Origin: Eutypa lata
Taxonomy: Eukaryota > Ascomycota > Sordariomycetes > Xylariales > Diatrypaceae
Direction: 5' to 3'
Assembly (NCBI GenBank): GCA_022661535.1
Contig: JAKULF010000009.1
Location: 2,728,001 to 2,792,000 of the forward strand
DNA: 64,000 nt
The notes beneath the pieces were generated by a model that saw only the letters and a program-made list of their open reading frames with translations, did no database searches and was not told the DNA's origin. This document shows positions 47,780-57,576 of the stretch, in pieces (positions within the stretch are counted from its first letter, which is position 1; every line of letters starts with the position of its first letter). Position numbers and translations under genes: made by a program.

Positions 47780-50446
47780 CTACCAATGCCGCACACAGAG
47801 TAGATACTCGCTCATGGCCGTCAGCAGATTCCAGGCCTCCTTGCGTTTCATGTCCTCCTGCAGCGCAACACGCTCCAGGGCCGACCGCCCATTGAAGTAC
47901 TTCCAGAAGACGGGCCACGCCTTCTGGACCTTGAGGTTGTGGCTGTGATTGTTGTTCTGGTTATCGCCACCACTTCCACTGCCACCGCCGCTGCCGATGT
48001 CGGCCCCGGCCCCTCCCACGCTAGCATTCCCGAACCGTCGCCCGATCGCCGAAAGGTACAGCGAGTCCTTCCCCGTCGCCTTCTTCGCATCGACGATAAC
48101 GTGCGGCGAGAGCCCTGCCAGGTGCGGGGCCGAGTTGATAGACGGGTGCGGCGTCGCGACGGGGACCGGCTTCCGCGCGTGGGCGGCCGCCTTCTCGGCC
48201 GCCTGGCGGCTTGCCTTGTCCGCCATCCGCTCCAGGCGCGCTTTCTCCGCTACTTGCTCGCCGATCGTTGCTGTGTGGCGGCTTTCGCTGAGGGGCGAGG
48301 AGGAGGAGTGATCGTCACCTTCGGAGGTCGCTGGAGGTGATGATTCCGTGTGGTGGTGGTGGTGGTGGTGGTGTGATGATGACGTTGTTGTAATGGACGA
48401 TAACATTGATGATCCTTCCGCCTCGGCATCTCCGCCGCCGCCGCCGTTGTTATTATCATCAGCCGTAGTGGGTCTCGAAGCAGCGGGTGCGGATGCGGTA
48501 GCGGCCGAAGAGGAAGCCGCCGACGAAGAAGAAACAACCTGCGCCCTCAGCTCGTCCGCCTCGAGCTGGTACTCGACCTCGTACAGGATCTCGGGCCAGA
48601 CCACGACGTACGCGAACGTGCAGAGCTGCGTGACCCAGCCGCCGCGCATGAGCCAGGCCAGCATGGCCAGGTACGCCGGGCGGTGGTTCTTGCTGGGCGA
48701 GTGCCACTTGTAGTGGCGCGGCGCCGTCGACAGGTCGGCTAAGAAGTTGGGCAGAGGGGGTGCTAGGGGGAACGCCCGCGCCCAGGCCTGGCTCGCGCGC
48801 GGCAGCTCCGCTAGGTCGCAGTTCGGCGACAGCACGTACGTATCCCTTGCGTGCAGCGGTGGGATCGCGATCGCCCGCCGCCAGAAGATGAAGTGCTGCG
48901 CGTACTTGCGTACTTGTGCGGGCGAGAGGGCGTTGCCGTGCCCGATTTGGTGGAATCTTATATGAGGGGGCTCGGTCAGTATGGCAGTCGAGTAGATAGG
49001 TAAGTAGGGGTGTTCGCTATCGCAATTGCAATTCCACTTACGATAGGGTTGGCCTCGAAAGCCGCACAAACTCGACCATGGCTGTAGTGGTGTCGTCCGT
49101 ATCGGCCTGAAGCTCCGCAACGATCTTCTTCTCGTCGCTTAGTAGTAGTAGGGCAAAGTTCCTGTCTAAGAAGCCGGGATCATCGATATTCTCTTCTGCC
49201 ACGAAACTGTGCGCAGTGGTGATCCAGAGACCCCTCGATCCGGGCTCATCTTCAGCTGGTAGGTCGGCCAGGCAGAACGGAGCGGGTATCTGAACCGAGT
49301 GGGTTACGTTGCCCTCGGCCGTTTCCAGCTGAAGCGCCGCTATTTTGTTGTGGGATACAGCTTCGTAGATGTCCTGCATAGAGGCTGCTAATGAGGAAAC
49401 TTCGAGGATTTCCCTCCACAGGGTGCTCATCTTTGTTCCTATATCACATTGTATGTATGTTAGCAATAGTCACTTGAGTAATCAATCAAGTCCCTATCTA
49501 TCTATGGTGAGGAGCATGACGCACTTGCTTCGCGGCCTTTGTCTTTCAAGGCCAATATGCGCTTAGACTCCTTCCAGACAAAGTCACACCTCTGTTGGCT
49601 GTACTTGTAGGGCTTGTTAACCTTCTTGATAATGTGGAAGTACAAGGTGTCGACTAGTTCCCTAGCTTCGTGTCTCTTAGGATTCAATATGAATACGAGG
49701 TTGAACATGGTCATGCCGCTCTTTTTCTCTTCGGCTTCGTCTGCTTGGTTTTGATAAGCGCTGTCCTCTGCAATGCCCTTAACTTCGGTTTGCAAGGTGT
49801 CTGGCTGGGGGGCAGGAGAGTGGTCACTTCTGTTCACAGCATCCCCGTTCTCCGGTGGCCGTGAGGGTTGAGACTGGGGCTGCTTTTTCTTCTTCGTCTT
49901 CCTCCAAATTCCATTCTCGGGCACAAAAACCGGATAGGAAACAAAGAAGAGCTGATCTAGGGAGACCTGGAAGCGCTTCTTGTGGAAGGATCGAGCAGGC
50001 GTCAGTAAGCTCTCGAGATCCTTAGTAGGGAAGCCGGCCACATGATCCCAAGGTACAATATGCGATCCACTGTCAGTCTCAAGATGATCATCGTGGTTCC
50101 AGTTCTGTAGGTCAACTGAATTGCGCACTTTTCCTCCCGACTGTGCCTCAAGCGCAGAATAATACATAGGATTCAAGAGCAGGTCATCGTCGTCCATGTC
50201 TTCGTCATCATCTTCATCCTCATCAACGGGGTTATCATCATCATCATAACCACGTTCACCAGCATCGCCACCGTTGCCGCCATCTCCATCTCGGTCCCCT
50301 GTGCGTGCTGCACACCGAGACCTGCTCTCTGTATCTAGTATGCGAGGAGGATAATGAAAAACGAATTGTGGGCCATCGCGAGACCTATTAACTACCAAGG
50401 CGACGCCGAGGAAGTTGGAAGTATTGGGAAGTACCGGTGAAGCCAT
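47780..50446 (-). CDS. npr3: Nitrogen permease regulator 3 (SEACIT/GATOR1 subunit)
   Basis: With Npr2 and Iml1, Npr3 forms the SEACIT complex on the vacuole that restrains TORC1 when amino acids or nitrogen are scarce. The exons in transcription order are 50446-49525, 49438-49042 and 48956-47780, giving 831 aa with phases in agreement. The N-terminus has the longin-like start (FLGVALVVNRSRDGPQFVFHYPPRI), an acidic insert (DDDDNPVDEDEDDDEDMDDDD) and FQVSLDQLFFVSYPVFVPENGIWRK. Further on are MTMFNLVFILNP and the conserved YSQQRCDFVWKESKRIL. The C-terminal part has HFIFWRRAIAIPPLHARDTYVLSPN and WLMRGGWVTQLCTFAYVVVWPEI, then a low-complexity insert with a run of eight His (codons around 48,344-48,372), and finally the conserved KAWPVFWKYFNGRSALERVALQEDMKRKEAW end. 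Introns are 86 and 85 bp. Exon 3 is unusually G+C-rich. Confidence 0.9.
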
Positions 50447-51256
50447 CGACTCAGTAATCGATTAATCCATTAATGACTCCGGTATAGGTAGAATAGGAGG
50501 TCGATGGATATAACAAATGCAGCTCCTCTATAACGCCCGCAAATGCCTGACGACCACAAATGATGCGATGGATTTCGATTCCAATTTGGCTTCAAATAGG
50601 AAAATGAGGTTGTGAATCCGCTCTACATCTTATGCAGAATGATTAAATGATGAATGAGACGTTGTGATGCTTGCCTACATGTAGGTAGTAGCTGGACAAG
50701 AACGTTAATTCATGTACAGTATATGCATATCTTGGTTATATCGTCGATTAATTAGTTGGGTATTGGCTTATCAGAAAGACCTTGGACCTTTATTTAATGC
50801 ACGCTAGTTAATTGTCGATTATGTGGGCCCTTGTGTAGTTCCCTTTGCCCATGTGATGTGATGCTGTGTATGATAGAATCGTCATTATACATTAAGTACC
50901 TACTTGGGACATACATATCTAAGTTCAAGACGACCAACAGCAAGCAAGACAATGATCAGAACTCCAGCCCATTCATCAAACTTCTATTTCCACTCATTAC
51001 CTAACTACCTGTAGGTGTTTGTTTGTACATATGTGCAGCTTGGTAGTCCAGCGTACTATATCCCACAATGACCAATCTATATATACAATGCTAACGTTAG
51101 AAGCCGGTCCACCTGATGTCATTTCAAGTCGTTCCAATCGTTCCTGTATATTCTGACCCGGTTCCTTATCCCATTCTATCCTAGTCAGCTTCCAATTTGT
51201 GTAGTGTAGAGTAAACATCTCAGCCGGAGAAATACACTATGAAACCCAGCCAGACA
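50447..51256. other. Intergenic, no gene seen
   Basis: About 0.8 kb between the 5' end of npr3 and the 3' end of the Cys-rich secreted-protein gene. No features beyond tacata-type repeats. Confidence 0.5.
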
Positions 51257-52032
51257 TCACATCTGTCCACCTAGGATTCCCAGGCCTAAGCCAGCAATGA
51301 CACCAGCCATGCAAGCAGCGGCTGTCTGTCTCGGTGCTGCATTCCCACTCCCAGCGATGCTAACGTCCGTACACTGGGCGGTCTGGAAATCATGGCACGC
51401 TTCGGACGAGAGACTAGAGCAGATGGATGTAGCACTAGCAGTCGGCACTGTCGCATGCGTTGGTGCCACTGTTGTTCCTCCGCCTCCGGGAACAACGACA
51501 GTCACGCCGTATCCACTTCCTCCACCAACCAGGCCCGAGGTGCAAGCTCTGAAGTTTTCCGAGCACTGGCTCAGAGCTACCGTGCAGGCTGCACTATCAG
51601 AGAACGTGGTCGGGATGTATGGAAATGCGAAATAACTATTCGACACGAAAGATGCCGTTGTGGGCGTCGCTCCCCCAGTTCCATACGTTCCGGTGCATAC
51701 AGCCCTAGGTTCACCGTTGTTAGTTCATACAATAACAGCTTGCTGACGATGCAAACCGATAGATAGATGTCTTACCCTGACGGACAGCACGCTACTTGAT
51801 CGTTCCCATCTAGTGAGCATTTCGTGCCCTTTGCGCAACATGTTCCGGTGAACGCTGAACCTTGGTCCTCACAACTGAAGAAATTTGATGGACAATCCAC
51901 GTCTCGCACCTGTATCGGCGAGTATGGCGAATAGTCTAGTGGGGAGAGAAATTCGGCAAGTGCCAATGTTGGCGCTATTATGGATAATAGTACCGCATAG
52001 CTATGAAGTCGTAGCCGCATCCTTCCTCCCAT
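51257..52032 (-). CDS. Secreted Cys-rich protein, probably GPI-anchored
   Basis: Function unknown; likely at the cell surface. The exons in transcription order are 52032-51776 and 51704-51257, with a 71-bp GTAAGA intron in phase, giving 234 aa. A signal peptide is clear (RLRLHSYAVLLSIIAPTLALA, cleaved before EFLSP). A Cys-rich module of about 50 residues follows (DCPSNFFSCED...TGTCCAKGTKCSLDGNDQVACCPSGAVC) with paired cysteines, as in many small fungal wall proteins. The middle is Ser/Thr/Gly-rich (VVVPGGGGTTVAPTHATVPTA) and the tail (GSGNAAPRQTAAACMAGVIAGLGLGIL) is hydrophobic, as expected for a GPI signal. The ATG at 52032 is used; the next Met, four codons in, would leave a similar signal peptide. 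Confidence 0.82.
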
Positions 52033-53028
52033 TTCGGTGTGCGTGTTTTCCGCCTAGATATTTTGGGCAGGAGATCTCTCCGGGACTCGACCCTAAATGC
52101 TAGAAATAAGATCTACCATGTATATATGAAGATAGAATCCTGCGTATGTCGAGTGTTTTGGTGCAATCGTTGTAATCACACCGCTTCTGCTAATATCGTG
52201 ATTACAATTGGAGAATGGTCGAGTTGGAGGGGTTCAAAGTATCTGAGTCCAGTACAAGGAGAGACTCGGATTGTTCCAGTCTATGTATGTCTTAGGTAAG
52301 CGAACTGTCTAGATACCCTTGAAATAGAGTGATTCGCAAAAGAATATTCAGATGTAGTTGTTGTTTGCCTTTGTAAGTGTGTATATATTAATACCTATCT
52401 ACCTAATAAATCGGCAGCAAAGACTTAGCTCTAGAATACGAAGATTATATGATGTCAAAAGGGCCTTCGTTAACCCAACAACGAACCACAGGGCGGAGGG
52501 TGTCCCAGGTGGGGGTTTAGGGAAGGCGGTCGATGCCGCTAGCCCTGCTAGATAACCTGCCTACTTAGGTGCTGAAGTAGGTGGTAGGGTAGTATTACGA
52601 CATACATGTAACAAAGTGCCATATGTACCTAGCATGAGGTACGAGATGATACAACCTAAGCTGCGACAGAGAGAATATACATGGATGAAAACATATTTAG
52701 TCGTATTATATATTAAAGTTCTATCTAACCAGAGCATAATGAAGTGCATAGCTATCGAACTATATAACTAGAGGTATATATCAGAATATCAGATAGAAGC
52801 ATGCGTACAGTGCGTAATACAGTGCCCGTGCAGGCATCCAATTTTCACATCGCATGATAGATACCTGCTTAGATATCTTCTAAATCCCAAGGTTTATACG
52901 ATCAATCAGATCCATTAGTACCAGAGCATGCGAAATCGACAACCTGTCTACGATTAGGCATCACTACTCTTTTGCATATCATCGGCATCAAATATCGGGC
53001 CTGATTAGATTCTTCGAGGTGCTTCCTA
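52033..53028. other. Divergent intergenic region, no gene seen
   Basis: About 1.0 kb between the divergent GPI-protein gene (-) and cox19 (+). It must carry both promoters. No repeat family or RNA gene was identified. Confidence 0.5.
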
Positions 53029-53554
53029 ATGAGTTCCTTCGGAAGCCCTGGTTCGGGTCCCTATACCGGGAAGCCCATCCCGTACGATTGATTATAGCAA
53101 TGCCCCCTTTTAACTTTTCAAGAACAGTATTGCTAATTCGTCCAAACCCTCCAGGCCTGAACGTGGAAGTTTCCCTTTAGATCATGACGGTCAGTAAGGA
53201 TTATGTCCTAAGCTTTCTATGCGCTGCCATGCTGTAAGCTAACCGTGTGTGTCCCTGAAGGTGAATGCAAGCAAGTCATGACTTCTTACCTTGCATGCAT
53301 CAAGAAGGTCAAAGGGGTCAATGATGAACAGTGTCGCAACCTTGCCAAATCCTACCTCGCATGCCGCATGGAGAGGTGAGTAGCTCGGTAGACCTTGTTT
53401 TAACTATGCTTCAACCAGACTAACCTCTCTGCCATCTAGAAACCTAATGGCAAAGGACGACTTTAAAAACCTAGGCTTCCGCGAGGGGTCAAAGCCGGCC
53501 TCTCCGAGTACTTCAGAGCCCGAACAGGGTGTGAAGGGCGAACTGAGGTGGTAA
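53029..53554 (+). CDS. cox19: Cytochrome c oxidase assembly protein Cox19
   Basis: Small intermembrane-space protein needed for assembly of cytochrome c oxidase, probably in copper handling with Cox11. The four exons are 53029-53081, 53155-53189, 53261-53375 and 53440-53554 and encode 105 aa with all phases consistent. The protein starts MSSFGSPGSGPYTGKP, has the family motif PPPERGSFPLDHDGEC, and then the CHCH fold with twin CX9C motifs: CKQVMTSYLAC and CRNLAKSYLAC, separated by IKKVKGVNDEQ. It then reads RMERNLMAKDDFKNLGFREG. Introns of 73, 71 and 64 bp carry TGCTAAT, GCTAAC and ACTAAC branch sites. The donors include GTACGA and GTCAGT. No exon exceeds 115 bp, so simple ORF scanning misses this gene. 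Confidence 0.95.
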
Positions 53555-54066
53555 TCGTGTTATAGACAATCATTACATTGTGCGTTATGTCTACATAAAG
53601 GGTCTCCTTCGACCTAATGATATCTAGTGTATTAATAACGAGGAAGTTGCTGGTTTATGATGGCGTTATCTCCAATATCCTGTCTCCATACTTAAGCTAT
53701 CTAGGTAAGAGCAGAAATACATAAGTAGTATTATAGCTGCTGCTCTTCTTGTGGAGATCCTATTAGATAATAAGGTGGGAGTTTAGAGATGGTCTTCTTG
53801 GTACTCACTCTTTGCATGGAACCAATTGCCCGGGCTTATTTCCGGTTCCGATCGGCGTTGGGGTTACGGTTACACTTACGGGTCTTAAACGCCCGGCCGA
53901 GGGTCGGACCGCTAAGTTGGGAAGTTCCGAAGCCTATAACATGCAATGCATAGAGACGTATTACCGACCAGAATAGTATACAATTCAAATTACTTATTGT
54001 TCTTCATTAATCGATATCCGTTACCTAGAGTGGCTTGCGGAGATTCGTATAGACAATCAAAACAAG
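53555..54066. other. Intergenic upstream of the fused CoA ligase
   Basis: About 0.5 kb with G+C-rich palindromic bits near 53,825-53,920 (such as the ccggttccgatcgg area). Probably the promoter of the CoA-ligase gene; no RNA gene was recognised. Confidence 0.5.
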
Positions 54067-57031
54067 ATGCTTCGTAGGGTCCGCCAGGTTCATGTTAGAG
54101 GACACCAGAATGTTTTCCGGGCTACCCTCACAACTCGGAACTTGAGCAGTGCTCGAGATGGTTACGACTCAACCTTGAAGAATTTGAAAATTGGGAAACA
54201 TACCCGAGTTATCTTCCAGGGGTTCACAGGTAAGGGCGACCATGAAAAGAACCCTCTTCCAGGCTGCCCTCTTCAGACCGGTAGTTGACGCACGGATAGG
54301 GCGACAGGCAAGTCTACTCATATCCTAGGGTGGGGGCTACAATGTACCTCACTAACTCTTTCAAGGCGACGGCCAACGCCAAGGAGTCTTTAGAATGGGG
54401 TACGAACATCGTGGGTGGCGTGACCCCAGGCCGAGAAGGTGAACATCTCGGGCTGCCAGTCCTGCCCACCGTTCGAAAGGCAAGGCCCCTTCCCTTCAAC
54501 GGCTTCAGCCGTGTGGTCGGTTAACGGTCGTCAGGCTATGGAAATTCTCAAACCTGATGCTACTGGTATATATGTTGCCTCAAACCAGGCAACTGCTGCT
54601 ATAGAAGAGGCTATCGAGGCAGAAGTTCCACTCATTGTTGCCGTCGCCGAACGTAAGCAACCTTCAAGGCTTCGGACACCACCAGCTACTAACTTTGTCC
54701 CTGCCGCTAATGTACCAATTCCAATGCCAACTTGGAATTTGTATAACACGCTGTCTTGAGATGGTATCCACATCGTCTAAACATAGGAGTCACTAATAGT
54801 GGAAGCTGCAGATATTCCTCTCCACGATTTCATCCGTGTAAGTCACGGAGACATTGATCTAGAGATTCAGGTAGCATAAGCTCAGGCTGACCATCAGGAA
54901 GATACACTCTATATTAAAAACACAATCTGCGTCCAGACTAGTTGGAGCAAACTCTCCGGGAATTATATCGGCAGTGGGAAGATGTAGAATTGGTAAGTAA
55001 GCAAGCTGTGAGACTCCAGAAGGTGGAACCTGACAATTCTCAAACTATAGGTTTTCAGCCACTGTCTTGCTTTTCTCCTGGCCGTATCGGTATCGTAGCA
55101 AGGTCGGGAACGTTGAGTTATGAAGGTAAGCTTATGCTACTCGGGCCACTCAAGGTTTGATGTCCTAATTTCTCTAGCCGCGGCGTCCACGCTCCGAGCT
55201 GGGCTGGGGCAAAGCATGGCTATCGGCGTGGGTGGCGATGTGCTACCCGGGACGACAATCCTAGACGGTCTACGTACTTTAATTGATGACGAAGACACGG
55301 AGGCGGTCGCCCTAATTGGCGAAATTGGTGGCGATGCAGAAATAGAAGCGGCCAACTGGGTCACGAAATATCGAGCACAAAGTAGCAACCCTAAGTGAGT
55401 AGCTATAGAAGTCCCTGTTGATGGCTATAGACTTATACTTGTGCGACGTATAGACCTATAGCTGCTCTTATCGGTGGCATCCATGCTGCCCCCGGTCGTA
55501 TCATGGGTCATGCAGGAGCTTTCACTCTGCCCGGCGAGTCTTCGGCGCTGACTAAGGTCGAAGCACTAAGGGCAGCTGGAGTAACTATTGTCAACCACCC
55601 CTCAAGATTTGGACCAGTGTTGAAGACACTTCTATCTAATTCATCCCCTGGACGAGCTGGAGTAACAGCTTCGGGAGCTTACACCCAACAGAGGGGTATT
55701 CACACAAACTCTCGTCGGGTTACCCTAATACCCGAGATATCACAAGGTACTGTATCAGTGCAAAGGCGGACCATCTACCTAACTGGAAATACTGCGTTCA
55801 ACCTTTTACGCCAACGTGGTATTATGGTACGTGAACAAAGTCATCCAGGAAAGCAGCGTTTGCTAGCAGTAAGTGTCAATAGGTCCTCCCGAAATCCCTG
55901 TGTGATTGCTGCTTCGGGTTCGGATGCAGGTTCGCTCAAGACGTTTGACTTCAACTACAACACCGAGGGTCGAGACCTACCTATCTCAGATATTACCAGG
56001 CATCTGGGGCTTAGCGATGACTCTGTTAACTCACTCCATGAATTGAGTAATAAGCTAGTTAGCCTATTTATGGAGAAGGAGGCCTTTCTTCTAGAGACGC
56101 AGATCATTGACAACCAAGGGAATATTGAGGTTACTGCTGCTCACCTTGGCTTCGACGATGCAGCTTTCAGGAGCTGTAAGCGGCAAGGAGACATCCAGGA
56201 ACTGAGAGACTTCAGGAGTGAGGAACCAACCGAGGTTGATGCTGAGAAAGACGGCATCGTTTATATTAAGCTGGATGGAAACATAGGAACATTGGTGAAT
56301 GGCGCCGGGTTGGCGATGAACACCATCGACGCACTCGCAGATGCCGGCGGCCGAGCTGCCAACTTCTTGGATACCGGGGGCAAGGCTACTAGTGCGACGG
56401 TGAAAAAGAGCGTAAGTACTAAAAACAAGTTAATATCTTACCTTTCTCGGCCTGTTATGGAACCTTCTACAAGATATGAGGAAGAACTAAATGCTAACTT
56501 GTTTCTACTAAACAGTTCGAGGCTATCCTGACAAATCCCCGAGTAAAGGCGAGTCTAAACCAGTCTCTCGCTATCTCACTATTATCTTTAGCTAACAATA
56601 GATATGCAGTGCATCTTCGTCAATATATTTGGTGGCTTGACGTTGGGTGATATGATCGCCCGCGGAGTCCTCCTCGCATTCCAAGACCTACAGATGTCAG
56701 TTCCAGTGGTGGTCCGTATCAGAGGAAGTTGTATGTGTGAAGACCCCTGGATCGAGTCACAGACTTATCACTATCAACGATTCTACTAGTATTCTGATGA
56801 CATCTAACATGGCAGCAGAGTAAACCACTTTCCCATTCGTTTCCGCACATTTCCACCGAGGGAACCTTCTGATTGGTAAAACTCTTAAGCTTTGACACAA
56901 TATGCTAACCTGTGGCAGCGAACGAGAAGGAAGGACAAAGGCTTATCGCGGAAAGCGGGCTGCCTCTTTTCGCCTTCGATGACTTTGACGAGGCGGCCTC
57001 CAAGGCAATTGAGCTGGCGAATAGTCCATGA
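54067..57031 (+). CDS. Fused alpha-beta succinyl-CoA synthetase-like protein
   Basis: Paralogue of mitochondrial succinyl-CoA ligase with both subunits in one chain. Twelve exons (54067-54229, 54300-54307, 54366-54479, 54535-54652, 54812-54837, 54902-54992, 55051-55125, 55178-55394, 55454-56411, 56516-56548, 56610-56727, 56919-57031) are in phase throughout and give 677 aa. An Arg-rich, acid-free N-terminus (MLRRVRQVHVRGHQNVFRATLTTRNLSSAR) predicts mitochondrial import. The alpha half keeps GFTGRQATANAKESLEWGTNIVGGVTPGREG and GIVARSGTLSYE, and has the catalytic His290 in GRIMGHAGA. The linker repeats a presequence-like QQRGIHTNSRR (about 350-360). The beta half starts near 378 but lacks some 85 residues of the ATP-grasp N-lobe, including the glycine-rich loop. 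It also reads ETQI and TAAHLGFDD where active enzymes have EINP and LDAKLGFDD, so metal ligands are missing. The CoA-ligase end (DGNIGTLVNGAGLAMNTID, IFVNIFGG) is well kept. Three introns have GC donors. Confidence 0.88.
54300..54307 (+). other. 8-nt microexon (GGCGACAG)
   Basis: Placed because the flanking exons end in ACA-G and begin GCG-ACG and cannot be joined in frame directly. Inserting these eight bases restores the conserved GFTG-R-Q-ATANAKES. It follows a TAG acceptor (54230-54299 intron) and is followed by GCAAGT, the consensus of GC donors. Confidence 0.75.
56412..56515 (+). mobile_element. Introner-like element: intron of the CoA-ligase gene
   Basis: A 104-bp phase-0 intron whose sequence is plainly homologous to the intron at 58390-58492 in the neighbouring transporter gene, read in splice orientation. 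Shared blocks include AGTACTAAAAACAAGT, TTTCTCG, TGTTAT, CTTCTACAAGATATGA and TAACTTGTTT. AAACAAGTTA near its start pairs perfectly with TAACTTGTTT near its end, so the RNA can fold into a stem. Confidence 0.75.
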
Positions 57032-57576
57032 TCTGATACATTGATGTCTCCTATAGCTAGCTATATATCGCACATAGTTACTAGCTGCGATCCCATTAAG
57101 GGGTAGTCTGTGGAAGTTAAGGTAATCCTTCGTTGTGACGTTGTGATTAGTTACTGCGGCTAAACCGTTGTGAAGTTTGGTAGTGCAGAAATTTGAGCAT
57201 TCTAAAGCAATTATTCTTATTTGTATATGGTGACTGTACTGAAGGCTAAGTAGGGTGCAGTCAATTTCGTCGTTCATCTATCATACACGTTGTATAGCCC
57301 AGAGACCTCTGGCGTTCGGAAACCTTCGATGAAGCTTAGGGCCTTGACTTCCCTCTTGTATATCATGAGGCAACGAGGATACTACACCATCGTCGCGAAT
57401 AGCAAGCTCTCGCTGGCTCTTGTTCACTATAACATTTGAGTTAGAAGGCTGTTTACGAGACTTTTGGCCGACATTTTAACACAGGGACATGCCGAAGCAA
57501 GTAGTAAATGTTGAACGGCGTAGAGACACCTGCTCCGGCGAATATAGACTAGGTGTGGAAGAAGCCAGTTTAGGAG
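57032..57576. other. Convergent intergenic region
   Basis: About 0.5 kb between the 3' ends of the CoA-ligase gene and the transporter. No gene or repeat was recognised. Confidence 0.5.
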
